Of a stretch of DNA of 64,000 bases, positions 1-9,489 are shown piece after piece (positions within the stretch are counted from its first letter, which is position 1; each line of letters opens with the position of its first letter). The position numbers and the translations under genes are program-made. This stretch comes from Brachypterus glaber (Eukaryota > Arthropoda > Insecta > Coleoptera > Kateretidae): assembly GCA_958510825.1 (NCBI GenBank), contig OY294045.1:7243916-7307915 (forward strand), written 5' to 3'. Below the pieces are notes generated by a model. That model saw only the letters and a list, made by a program, of their open reading frames with translations, ran no database searches and was not told the origin of the DNA.

Positions 1-303
1 AAAACTGCATTTTTAAAAAAAAATTAAAGAATAAAAAAAAATTGTTTAAAAAATTAAAAAATATACAGTCCAATAGCGAATTGTATTTGCTTTAAAATGA
101 TGTATCATACGACCCCCCATGCTGTTGCACCATTTTTTAAACCAAGTTTATTTGTCTTAATCTCAGAATAAATGTAATCGTTCGAGTTTGATGGTTTATG
201 TCACTTAAACCTGGGTTATATCAAAACATAACCTAACTTTAGGTTTTTATCTGTCATTTCGTACCCGTGAGTGTTTTTCTTTGATTTTACGAAATTACCT
301 GCA

Positions 304-501
304 ATGATGGCAGAAGCCGATTTATTAGATGAAGACTTGTTGGAATTGGAAATATTGGATGATGGTTTCCGTACCTATCATGAGCGACAAAACTATTTTG
401 AAAGTATGGATGATCTAACATTTTTTCAAAAATTTAGGTTATATAAAGAAACAGTGGCCAATATTCTTGTACGTATTGAAGAACAACTGGAATATCGAAA
501 T
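304..501 (+). pseudogene. Harbinger (HARBI1-like) transposase, N-terminal fragment
   Basis: An open frame from ATG 304 (a second ATG follows at 307) encodes about 66 residues with the acidic start typical of these proteins (MMAEADLLDEDLLELE) and then the FFQKFRLYKETV segment that opens the helix-rich N-terminal domain of HARBI1-like nucleases, ending in EEQLEYRN. The frame then runs into unrelated codons and stops at 556. The whole DDE nuclease domain that cuts and joins DNA is absent. It faces a Myb-like gene fragment on the opposite strand and the two meet at about base 501, so an internal deletion removed the 3' ends of both. A frame extending upstream to a GTG at 271 has no support as a start. 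Function as an expressed protein is unlikely. Confidence 0.7.
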
Positions 502-633
502 TGCGTCCGGTTTTTTGTTTTCGATAACACTATTGTATTGTGCCACAATTTTAATTAATAAAGCTTTATCATTTATAGTATTATTGGGCGAACGTTTTTT
601 TTTGTTTTCATCTTTTTCTTTAGGCATATCCAT
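502..633 (-). pseudogene. Myb/SANT-like protein of Harbinger element, N-terminal fragment
   Basis: From ATG at 633 on the minus strand about 44 codons read MDMPKEKDENKKKRSPNN, then a segment containing KALLIKIVAQYNSVIENKK. This matches the start of the Myb/SANT-like DNA-binding proteins that accompany Harbinger transposases (basic lysine/arginine stretch, then the first helix). Such proteins help import the transposase and bind element ends. After residue 44 (PDA) the frame enters antisense transposase sequence, marking the deletion junction with the convergent transposase fragment. The second and third helices of the domain are lost. The call rests on pattern recognition of a short segment plus its position opposite a Harbinger transposase start. 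Confidence 0.55.
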
Positions 634-1197
634 TGCTACTTTTTAGCTTACAGAACACAATAACACATAACACAATAAGTTACTGTCAATAACTAACAGC
701 TTTTTTTGAAAATATAATAAACCAAATGATATAAACGTCAAACGTCAAAATAATGTGAAGTTAGCTACATTCAAATAACACTAAAATTAGAGATGTGTGC
801 TAGGTTTAACTAAACTTTGTTTAACTTTCATTGGTGCAATGCAAACATATTTAACCAGAGATTATTTTTTAAACCTTGATCAAAATAAAATTGGTGCAAG
901 TGGCCCTAAGTTGTCTAATTTAAGATGGTTTTCGCAGAACTTGATTTTAGAGTTGGGACACCCGGTATATATAATAGTCTATAAGATTTACCTAGTCCAG
1001 ATCCACAAATAATACCAATTTTTGGTTTGACATTAATCTTCTTTTGTAAGTAATTTGCAATATCTTCAATCTCTTCATAACAATATCTAAAAACAAATTA
1101 AAACTCGCTAAACACTTTCGTTTTGATTTTTTTTTACTTATTTTTGTGAATAACTAATAAAACAATATGAACGTTTTAAGAATATCCTGAAATCATA

Positions 1198-1930
1198 CAG
1201 GGTGATTCATAACTGGCATGCCAAAATTTAAGAGGTGATTCTAGATCCAAAAATATAAAAAAATTCTTATAAAGGTTGGTCCGGAAATGAGCCCTAAGGG
1301 ATCTAGGGCCCTTTAAAATTGTAATGAAAATAAGGTTTTTAATTAATAACTCGGGTACCGTTTAAGCTAGAGCGGCGAGCTTTTGCATGTATACTAGTAT
1401 TAATAAGGGCAATAAGTTTATGTTAATTTATTTTTTTAATTTATCCAGAGGCGTGCCCAGACGGACAAAATATATGATGCTTAAAACATTTTTGCCCCAA
1501 ACTTTTCTATGTGTATGTTTTTTGGATTTGTTGTAAAAAATATAGATTTCTAGAGTAAAAATACATATAAAATATCATATAGTGTAACACTGTAGGAGCA
1601 ACCGTTATCAAAAAAAAAAATTCAATTAAGAGGAAGTAACATTTTGTGCCACCAAAAACGTTACTTTTTAAAAGGCTATTACTCCTTTAATATTAAATTT
1701 AGGTGTTTTGGTGTATAATACTTTTTTGCTCAGTTTTAAATGAAGAATCACCCTGCAGCATTAAAATTTTATTGGTGCTTTTTTTTGTTCCCCATTCAAT
1801 ACGTCATCTTCGAAGGGCCGTAGCTCCCTTAGGGCTCATTTCCGGACCAACCTTTATAGAAACTTTTTTTCATATTTTTGGATGTAGAATCACCTCTTAA
1901 ATTTCGGTACGCGAGTTCTGGAACAGGCTG
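1198..1930 (+). mobile_element. Family A TIR element, copy 1 (TA target)
   Basis: A 733-bp element begins CAGGGTGATTCATAACTGG and ends GAGTTCTGGAACAGGCTG, with TA on both sides (1196-1197 and 1931-1932). The outer 120 bp or so form imperfect terminal inverted repeats that share GGTTGGTCCGGAAATGAGCC. No transposase frame is present; short frames inside are conserved between copies only because the DNA is. Four more copies lie at 23084, 25070, 35231 and 63319. TA duplication and CAG-type ends suggest mobilisation by a Tc1/mariner-type transposase, which is inference. Confidence 0.8.
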
Positions 1931-2090
1931 TATATATTTTATGCTACTTAAAATTATGTAATTAGTTTTTAGCCTTTTAACCCTGAAGCATACACGTGGG
2001 GGTCTGCTGAATACCGATCAAACTGTAAGCTGCTATTAATGAACTGCAGTGCACACGAACTCAAGAGTTATCTGCAGTATTCGGCGTAAA

Positions 2091-3201
2091 CCCTGATAGC
2101 ACCAAAACCTTCTAAGAATATTCTTAAAATAAATAGCCGGAAGTACAGCATGCTTCTTAGAAGCATGTCTATTTTGCTCAGGATATTCTAAGAACGATTA
2201 AAGAAATGCAAGAGATACCGTTTTAATCATGCTGGGAGTTCCTAAGAAGGTTCTTAAAAGCCTCTGCATCAAATAAGAATGTTTTAAGAAGCATGTTAAG
2301 AATATTCTTAAAAGTAGGTACATGTACTTTTAAGAATATTCTTAGCATGCTTCTAAAAATATTCTAATTTGATGCATTTAAGTAATAATATTGAATATTG
2401 CGCATGCGCAAACAAAGTAGGTAGGCGTTTCAGAATTCTGCATTAATGTAGTTTTCTCTTTCTTTCAATTTTATTTTATAATACTCTATCCTTTTTATGG
2501 AGTGATATCATAAATTTGGACATGGCGAAAAATTTTACATCTTTGTGATAAACCTAATAATTAAAGTATATAAAAATCTTTAGATATAGCATCCATCAGG
2601 TAAGATTCATATGTGATATGCAATTTTACTGTGAAAGTAAACTTTGTACCAAACATAAAAATCATGCGCCACACAAAAATCCAATGTTTAGAGAAAAAAA
2701 TAGTAAATAATTATCATTTCAAAAAATAATAATTTTAATTTTTTGTCTAAAACTATATAATAATGACTTTATGTCTAAAATTACATCCATTACTACGGTA
2801 AAACTTATGTTATTAACTACAATTTTAAGAATATTTGTAATTCTAACCTAATAAAATTAAAATAATATAACGCCATATTACTATTCTAAAAACATTTCCA
2901 TTAGAATATTTTAAGAATATGTATTTGAGCATATTCTTAGCAAAATACTCTAATCATGCTTAGCATGTGCACTATAGCATTATTCTAAAAATATTCCCAT
3001 TAGAATATTTTAAGAATATGTATTGGGAATATTCTTAGCAAAATACTCTAATCATGCTAAGAATGTTTAGAGTAGAAGCACTTATGCTACTACAGCAGTG
3101 CACCTTTTAAGAACATGCTTAGCATGTTTACAGCATTATGCTAAGAACCTTTTCAAGGGAACGATTAAAAAACCTTCTTAGGATGAAGTGTGTTATCAGG
3201 G
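2091..3201. mobile_element. TIR element with CCCTGATARCAC ends and 2-bp target duplication
   Basis: The element starts CCCTGATAGCACC and ends GGTGTTATCAGGG-like (CCCTGATAACAC read from the right). Its interior is packed with short palindromes built on AAGAATATTCTT and AGCATGCT, clustered at 2100-2380 and 2880-3180. The exact insertion point is shown by two uninterrupted copies of the host repeat (near 39090 and 40885), which read GCGTAAACTCAG where this copy has GCGTAAA, the element, then AACTCAG. That gives a 2-bp duplication, AA. No coding frame is present. Ends and duplication length resemble those reported for ISL2EU-type elements, but no nuclease gene is here to prove it. Confidence 0.7.
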
Positions 3202-3400
3202 AACTCAGTTATGACTCATCAACGTTGAAAATAAACACAGAAACATAGGCTTACGGAATAATTTTGCTGAATTACAAGGGAAATTTTTTATAAATCGAAA
3301 CATTTGATGACTAATTTGTCAGCGCCGCAAGCGGCTCGTTTTTTAAACTTGTACTCGTGCGCTAAAAACGTATGTTATGAAACTAGTACTTTAATATATT
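3202..3400 (-). repeat. Host repeat copy interrupted by the 2091-3201 element, plus GCGCAC palindrome
   Basis: Bases 3202-3312, together with about 2060-2090, are a reverse copy of a repeat seen at 38790-39125 and 39490-39586/40723-40915 (shared ACTCAGTTATGACTCATC). From about 3319 to 3395 follows a short palindromic element with TTTTTAGCGCACGAGTAC arms, also found at about 13393, 14488 and 62494. No gene is present. Confidence 0.6.
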
Positions 3401-3561
3401 ATTTAATTCTAGTGGTCACACTTACACTTGTCCATCTAAATCTGACATGCTAAACACAATTATAATTTATAACAGCACACCTAAAGGTAAACTAAAATTC
3501 AATTATTTCTCAATACATTGAACTTTATGATTAAATAGGTAGACTGTTGTTTAATTGATGT

Positions 3562-4234
3562 AGGGGAGAGGAGGGTAAGGTGATAAGCCCAAAGTTGGTT
3601 AAAATTGAGAAGTATAAATCCTTAAAATGTCGTAGTTTGGCAACCGATCACAAAAACAAATCAATTATCCCCTTTTAAAAACTGACTTTTAAAAACAATG
3701 GTAGCGCTAACCGAGGTTAAGTTAGTCACTGGGGGGTTAAGCAAACCAAAAGCTTCTTGTCCAAGCTCAAAGCTAATGAGTACCACGCGGCTAGTCCAAA
3801 CCAATCACTGACGTTTAGTTAATTTAGTTTTTTTAATTTTTTTTTCACAATATTAGCTAATTATTGATTGTATTAATTTGTAATAATTATAATTATAATT
3901 ATAATTAATTATAATTATAATTATAATTAATTATATTTAATTAAAAGAAAGTCATTTAAAGCTATTTTCTTGGGTTTAATTAGTAAAAATTGCACAAAGA
4001 ACTGAAACATCTAAAGCGACAGAAATAAATTGTTTATTAAATTTACTCCTACTAGGAGAGAAAAAATTATTATTGCTATAGGTAAAGAAAATTGATTTCA
4101 TAGTCTGAAAACATGATAAATAATGGTATGTTTTAAAGCTACTAGTAAAAAAAAGAAATTACCTCCCTATTCCATTAAGATTAACTGCTGCCCTCTAAAG
4201 ATGACATACATCGTCATCTTACCTCACTCTCCCT
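3562..4234. mobile_element. TIR element with GGGAGAG..GGTAAG ends
   Basis: Left end AGGGGAGAGGAGGGTAAGG and right end (read inward) AAGGGAGAGTGAGGTAAG are inverted copies. The interior contains an AATTAT-type microsatellite at about 3882-3940. Bases about 3790-4145 are present in reverse orientation, without these ends, at 27835-28115, so the interior was moved or copied at least twice. No coding frame is supported; the frame at 4123-4341 crosses the element end. Confidence 0.6.
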
Positions 4235-4765
4235 TAAATAATCATTTTTATCTATTTGTAGATTATTTTGTATTTGGGTTGATATCTAATCAAACTATGA
4301 TTAATATTGATTACGATTCTACTCGTAAAGAATGTACTTAGTTATGGTAAACATTTTCAAATATTAGTCTTCTACTTCTATTTTTTTTCACAGGATAAAA
4401 GATCCTTTCCCTGTAAGCTCTTGCTGTATGCATAGAGGAAAGGAAGCAAATATGGGCTACCCATTTTATTTTTTCTTTTAAAAAAATAAATAAAAGTTTA
4501 GTTTCAATACCAAACGTACCCAACGATAGCTATATTAATTAGTCACAACCTGTTATAAATTCATATTGATTAAAACAAATAATAAATTCATTATTTCGTA
4601 AATTGTGAGAAGGTGCACTTTTGTGTCGATTTGAAATTGGCCCTAAATATGGGCTGTCCCCAAAATTGTGTAATAAATATTAGATTTGAAGTGGCAATCA
4701 ATCTTATTGGTCGTAATAAGTTAAAAGTATAAAAGTTATATCTAAAATGAAATAATAAATCAAAT

Positions 4766-4915
4766 AACTCCTAATATAGAACGTGGTATATTAAACATTT
4801 TTAAAGCTTTGAAGGTACCCATCTCGTACTGCCTCATCGCTATTATAGCGCGTTCCATATCGCCCTCGTTCCATTTTCTTCTATTCAAGGCTGTTGCTGA
4901 TCTTTTCTTGGCCTC
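4766..4915 (-). pseudogene. psq-type helix-turn-helix exon relic (pogo/CENP-B-like transposase)
   Basis: The minus strand reads 49 codons (4915 to 4769) before a TGA. They begin EAKKRSATALNRRKW and continue NEGDMERAIIAMRQYEMG, then FKALKMFNIPRSIL. This is the signature of the psq (pipsqueak) helix-turn-helix that binds DNA in pogo/Tigger-type transposases and in pipsqueak proteins: W, acidic D/E, an ALxAV-like helix, then the F.VPRSTL-like recognition helix. A plausible splice acceptor (TTTTTCTAG) directly precedes the first codon, so this may once have been an exon. After PRSIL the frame reads GVI and stops, with no visible GT donor or continuation to the DDE catalytic domain. It is most likely a transposon relic and not a host gene. 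The surrounding bases 4240-4760 and 4920-5370 show no other coding signal, although TATGGGCTA/TAGCCCATA motifs at about 4450 and 5325 may be its ends. Confidence 0.6.
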
Positions 4916-5374
4916 CTAGAAAAATTATAGGCTTAAATACATAGTTCTATATAGCCAATAATAAAAACACAGGGATGGCCCATATTGCAAAAATACTCGG
5001 TGTATACAACAAAAGAGGTTAAATGTCTAAAACTCAGTAATTAGAAGAAAACTAATAAGCACACATCAAAGCCCGATTATGTGGATTTAATTTGTTGCAG
5101 AAATGGTTTTGAAAACGTTGTTATCTATCAGGTAACGGAATTTATAAACTTACCCAAAAAAGTTCTGTGGTTTGCTGAAAAGGACGGAAAATAAAAATAA
5201 ATTCTCAAACGTCAACTAATGTATGTATGAATTAATTAATGAATCTTTACTGTGGAACTTCGCCATTTACGATTTGCGATAGTCGGATGCAGAGAACTGC
5301 ATCGGATAGCTGAGAAACCCACCTAGCCCATATTACAAGACCTAGCCCACATTTGCTACCCTTCCTCTAGTGTT

Positions 5375-5486
5375 TTCTAAAGCAATTTTTACTGGGTTAA
5401 TATCCATTTTTTGCAAAAAAAATATATTTATGAGATTATATAGCGTTTTTAAAGCAATTTTTACTGGGTAAATATCCATTTTTTGG
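5375..5486 (+). repeat. 72-bp tandem duplication
   Basis: The segment around AAAGCAATTTTTACTGGG occurs at 5379 and again at 5451 with nearly the same following bases (AATATCCATTTTTTG). Two copies only. The bases 5487-5660 after it show no gene. Confidence 0.75.
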
Positions 5487-5674
5487 AGGAAAGGGGTTTA
5501 GGGCTACGGTAGGCCGCAGCCTATGGGTACGAGTTACTTCAAGTGACGGCAGATAGATCTGCGTATCCATATGAAGACATAACCGTACGTTAAAAAAACT
5601 ATGGCGTAACCTCCACGATTTTTACCAAAAACAAAAAATAAAAAATCAGAGATCTTTTGATAAGAGACCTTAAG

Positions 5675-5739
5675 GTTTAACTTTTAGTGTAACACTTTAA
5701 ATCTGGATCAAGTTTAAAGTGTTACACTAAAAGTTAAAC
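5675..5739. repeat. Perfect 27-bp hairpin
   Basis: GTTTAACTTTTAGTGTAACA begins a 27-base arm (5675-5701) that is repeated exactly in reverse complement at 5713-5739, leaving an 11-base loop. No U-tract follows and the context is eukaryotic, so this is not a bacterial-type terminator. It is probably a tiny MITE or the collapsed core of one. Confidence 0.9.
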
Positions 5740-5929
5740 TCGCGTTCTTAAGTTAGGCGAACACAAACAGACCAAAAGACAGACAGAAATGTTTTTTTTT
5801 CGAGAATACCAGTTTTTTGCATAAAAATCGTTGAGAAAAGTAAAAAAAATCAATATTTTTTTGCATGTTTCTCTTACTCTTTGTAAAATGGGAAAGTAAA
5901 AACAGAATCCTGTAACTTTAATCAAAGAT

Positions 5930-6350
5930 TTTTAACAGCAGGAATGATATCTTCAATGTTTGAAATCTTTATCACGCCGTATCACAAATTCCTTCACTAC
6001 TCCCTAGATGTCTCCGTATCCCGAATCAACCGGTAGATTTGAATGCCCGAGGGATTTCTCGTTGCTATGACGACGTGGGGGTTTTAGCGCGTCGCACAGA
6101 GGTTCAGATTTATAATTTAAACAAGCCGTAAAGGTAGGTAATGCTAAGCATTCCATTATATATTATTCACAGTAAATGGTATATTGCATTTTCCCAAATA
6201 CTTGAAAAAATAATTTAAAAAAAAACAATTTTTTATTTCAAAAAAAAAAAAAAAAAAAAAATAAAAAAAATAAAAAAAAAAAAATTTTAACATTTTTTTT
6301 TAAATAAGATTTTTTTTTAAATTGAAAAAAATCTAAAGGGTAATCATTTG
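5930..6350. other. Non-genic stretch with A-rich low-complexity tract
   Basis: Bases 5940-6110 are less AT-rich than their surroundings but show no open frame. At about 6147-6200 lies a repeat (CATTCCATTATATA..TTCACAGTAAATGG) also seen at about 12445 and split at 48890/49378. A run of A and then mixed A/T homopolymers fills 6210-6330. Confidence 0.6.
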
Positions 6351-6494
6351 TAGGAAAATATTTTTTTTCTAAATACGTATTTTCATGATATAGTCGTAAA
6401 GGGGAGGTTGAAGCCTCCTACCCAGAAAAAGCAGTAAAGGGCACCAAAACGAGCTTTCTTTAAGGTATATATTGCATGTTAAAGTGGATCATAG

Positions 6495-6860
6495 ACCTTT
6501 AACTTTGTAAAAATGTTGGCCTGCGGCGCTAGAGGTTTCTTACATTTGGTTTGTGAAATTTGGAATTGTAAACCTGTTTTAAAATTTAAGTTTGTAAAAA
6601 AAATACCTGCGGAACTAGGGATTTTTTCTTGCATATTAGTAAAATTTTAAATAATAAATCTGCTTAAGAATTACAACAGATTATCAAGTTTGTAAAATTT
6701 TTCGCCTGTTGCACTACAGCTTTTTTAGTTTTTTTTTTCTTTATTTAAGATTGTAAAATTCATAAAAATTTTAGACCATCGAATTCGTAAAAACTTCGCC
6801 TGCGGCGCTAGGGCTTTCTTACGTATTTTTTGTTTTTTTTTCTTAATTCAAGAATATAAA
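6495..6860 (+). repeat. Degenerate ~93-bp tandem array with CCTGCGGCGCTAG core
   Basis: Four units are marked by GCCTGCGGCGCTAGAGG, ACCTGCGGAACTAGGG, GCCTGTTGCACTACAG and GCCTGCGGCGCTAGGG at about 6517, 6606, 6702 and 6796. Spacing is 90-96 bp and each core is preceded by a TTTGTAAAA-like stretch. The same core recurs at 55266 and 55362, again 96 bp apart, so this is a dispersed satellite-like family. The bases 6860-7440 between this array and the next element hold no gene. Confidence 0.6.
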
Positions 6861-7450
6861 ATTTTATTTGTTTGGATTTCACCCCCCTCCAGGTCCATTT
6901 CCTGGGCTAAGAAGTTATTTTCATAATATTTTTTTTTAGTTAATACCTTTTCGTTGTTTTAAAATCTTTCTGCAACAGTTAGATTAGATCTGATAACATA
7001 TAGATCCATAATTAAGGATAAAAAAAAACCCTTTAATGGGGTTAAAAAATAAAAAATTCAAAATATTTAAAAAACACATTTTTCTGTAATATAAAACATA
7101 AAAAATACGTAAAGGGGTATCACCCTTGGATTTGATGAAAATCCAACCCCACAAAGAGGGTTAAACTACCCCCTAAGCACCAAAAAAAGTAAAGTATCTC
7201 AAGAAAAATCGAGTTAAAGGGATCCAGTCAGTTATGTTTATAAAATGTGAGAAAGTATGGTATAAAATTCAATTCAAGTACCCCTAGTTAACCCTTTGTT
7301 TAAGGGGAGGTTTAGCTTCTAGAATAATAAATCTTGGTTTTTGCACAAGTTCATGACCAGACAAAAATTTTGAGCACTTATACGTTACATTTTATCAATT
7401 CCAATCGAAGTTACAGATGTTTAAAAAAGAGGCTAAAAATCCTCTGGGGC

Positions 7451-8380
7451 CGGTGAAGTTACCGGACACACGAATTCTTATTTTTTTTTAAACCAATAAA
7501 AAGAACTTACCTTAAATAGTATTTTTGCAAAAAAAAAATTGCGGATTACTCACAAATTAGCGAGAAATTAATTTTAAAAAGAGAAATAGTTAGTGATTTT
7601 AACCGCATTTCAATTTAAGTTGGTATAATTTTGCGTTGTCAGTACATTTATTTTATTTAAATTAGTACAAATTTTAACAAAAAATGTAACGTTAACGTAA
7701 AGCAACTTCCTCCATTAAAAAAAAAACACCAAACAACACAAAACCAACGTAAACCAACGTTAACGTAAACCAACTTCTCCCATTAAAAAAAAAATAATAA
7801 AAAAGTCCAAACCAAACCAAACCATTGTTAACGTAAACCAACTCCACCTATTAAAAAAAAAACACCAAACCAGAACACTACCAAACCAAACCATTGTTAA
7901 CGTAAACCAACTTCTCCCATTAAAAAAAATACCAAATAACGAAAAAACCAACGTAAACCAACGTTAACGTAAACCAACGTCCATTAAATTGTTATAAAAA
8001 TTCTAACAAAACAAAAAACTGAATTTTCCACACCTAATTATATTCAAAACAGTAAGTTTTAGTAATAAAACCAAAAATCAGTGCAAAAATATTGTTAATT
8101 TTTCAAGCAAGAAATCATTCCGAATAATACAAGAAAATACTTTAAATCAAAATTAAAATCTGACAACGCCGCATCTCTGTACACACGTGAAATATGTCAG
8201 CAATATTATGGCGGTTCATAAAATTAATTATTATTTACCATTTTTCTCCATGTAAGTTATTTTTTAGTAATAAAAATAACATTTTCCGCATATAATTTTA
8301 TTTATAATTCTTAATTTTAGTACCACAGTGAAAAATTAGTGCAAAACTAGTCCTATTTTTAGTGTCCGGTAAGTTCACCG
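7451..8380. mobile_element. TIR element with CGGTGAASTTACCGGACAC ends
   Basis: The first 19 bases (CGGTGAAGTTACCGGACAC, 7451-7469) and last 19 (8362-8380) are inverted copies with one difference. The interior holds a minisatellite (7690-7990) followed by a conserved segment (TTCCACACCTAATTATATTC). That interior is shared with an element with quite different ends at 20338-22093. No obvious target duplication and no coding frame. It ends only about 50 bp before the CpG-rich syntrophin leader, so it may overlap promoter sequence. Confidence 0.65.
7690..7990 (+). repeat. ~68-bp minisatellite
   Basis: About 4.3 units carry GTTAACGTAAACCAAC, a CCCATTA-A-run and a run of CCAAACC. Unit starts are near 7694, 7760, 7828, 7897 and 7963. 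Two related units occur at 20565-20712 inside another element. Confidence 0.85.
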
Positions 8381-8429
8381 AAACCAAACCTCTTTTTTTG
8401 CAGTCACTCTTTTTTGTCTAGCTGAAAAA

Positions 8430-8799
8430 AGTCCAAACCCATGTTCTGTCCGTTCATATCGGCCCACGCAACCATAGTGCGGCGCGTCGAATCATTTGTG
8501 AAATACGAGGACTACCGCGTCGCAACTCTTCAGCAAAATTCGTGAAGTTAGTGAAATCAAAGCGGCCCTGTGCGACTCACGCCCTCGGAATGCCGACGGT
8601 CAGTCTGGCGAACTCGTCTTCACGAATCCCCGTCGCATAACTGCCGTTAATAACAGCTGATCACTCGTGCGTTTCACTATTTGTGTTCAGTAACGTGATA
8701 CAGGTGCGGTAGAGTGCAGGTAGTTGGAATTCACCGGTAGTGTTTACTTAGTTTAATAAAGTTCATAATAAATAAATCAAAGGGTTAAATAATGTAAAG
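8430..8799 (+). promoter_or_regulatory. CpG-rich promoter / 5' leader of syntrophin, with start-stop uORF
   Basis: Between 8430 and 8760 base composition changes sharply: many CG dinucleotides (for example GTGCGGCGCGTCGAATC) against the AT-rich surroundings, as expected for an active promoter and first exon. Insect-type initiator candidates TCAGT lie at 8600-8604 and 8687-8691; neither has a good downstream promoter element, so the start site is not decided. Just before the coding start is ATG-TAA (8792-8797), a minimal start-stop uORF out of frame with, and 2 bases upstream of, the main ATG at 8800. If transcription begins near 8689 this is the only upstream ATG. Such elements can hold or slow ribosomes, which is inference here. 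The 5' limit and any upstream noncoding exon are unknown. Confidence 0.5.
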
Positions 8800-9298
8800 A
8801 TGAGCGTGGCGGAGAATAGCATGGTGGATGGAGTAACATCTCCAGGTTACTACGGTCGCTCCGGAATTCTAGAGACGCACGTTCGCGGTCAGTGGTATCG
8901 CGTGTTTGTCACCCTCGAGGACGAATGTCTCAGCATCACCCTGGACGAATCTTACGAAAACACCACGACTTTAAACGGTACTTTAAATAACAACATCGAA
9001 ACACCCAGTGGTTTAAGTGATACCCCCGACGTCCCGGATTCAGTGGCTAATCAAAAACGTTTAGTGCGAGTGTCAAAATCCGAAAACAATGGCCTTGGAA
9101 TATCAATCAAAGGCGGCCGTGAAAATAAAATGCCTATTCTTATTAGCAAAATCTTTAAAGGCATGGCAGCGGATCAAACTGAGCAACTTTACGTAGGGGA
9201 TGCTATTTTGTCTGTCAACGGTGGTGATCTGCGGGAGGCTACCCACGATGAAGCTGTCAAGGCGCTGAAAAGAGCGGGAAAAGTCGTCGAACTTGAAG
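8800..9298 (+). CDS. Syntrophin, first coding exon (PH1 N-half and PDZ domain)
   Basis: Syntrophins are adaptor proteins at the inner face of the membrane that bind dystrophin and dystrobrevin and use a PDZ domain to recruit channels, signalling enzymes and receptors. This exon encodes residues 1-166. Residues 20-50 ([20 protein letters not shown] onward) are the N-terminal half of the split PH1 domain. Residues 52-86 are a polar linker inserted in PH1. Residues 87-166 form a PDZ domain with the peptide-binding loop GLGISIKGG (98-106), the [10 protein letters not shown] strand (132-141) and His149 at the start of helix B, which marks class I ligand binding. The exon ends GAAG with GTAAGG following, a good donor. 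The last codon is split after its first G, which fits the Val of the EVKYLRE segment that follows PDZ in this family. PH1's second half, PH2 and the C-terminal SU domain must lie on later exons beyond the window. A frame read through the donor stops at 9315. The ATG at 8800 is preferred because it is followed at once by coding of the right length; insect members of the Syn1/beta group are the closest type, but the paralogue is not decided. Confidence 0.92.
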
Positions 9299-9489
9299 GT
9301 AAGGGATTCTTCTGAAAATATCAGCTGAAATGTTTCCTATGGGACTTATTTACTTACGTTAAGGTTTCTGCTATAATACGGAAATGTATCTGGTGTTTAC
9401 TACCACCTGAGGACACGTTTTGTTATGAGTCATAAAGATATTTTACGATAGAATTGCATAATGTTTGTTTGTATTATTAATATTAATCA

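Larger units (their letters stand above)
116..906 (+). mobile_element. PIF/Harbinger transposon, internally deleted derivative
   Basis: This element carries the 5' part of a Harbinger transposase on the plus strand and the 5' part of a Myb/SANT-like accessory gene on the minus strand, fused at about 501/502. Terminal sequence at the right (GGGCCACTTGCACCA on the minus strand) resembles the left end (TTGCACCATTTTTTAAACC, about 123), and the right end is followed by TAA (907-909), the target type used by Harbinger elements. The left terminus is not sharply resolved and no left TAA is obvious. All catalytic parts of the transposase are missing, so the copy cannot be autonomous. The pairing of the two gene starts supports the family call more strongly than the ends do. 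Confidence 0.65.

Noticed and set aside
1703..1900. Short frame conserved with one at 63349-63546
   Set aside because: Both are the arm of family A; conservation is at DNA level between repeat copies, not evidence of a protein.
5675..5739. Rho-independent terminator
   Set aside because: There is a strong hairpin, but the genome is eukaryotic and no T-tract or upstream gene is present.
7690..7990. CRISPR-like regular repeats
   Set aside because: Units are degenerate, have no distinct spacers and occur in a eukaryotic transposon; this is a minisatellite.
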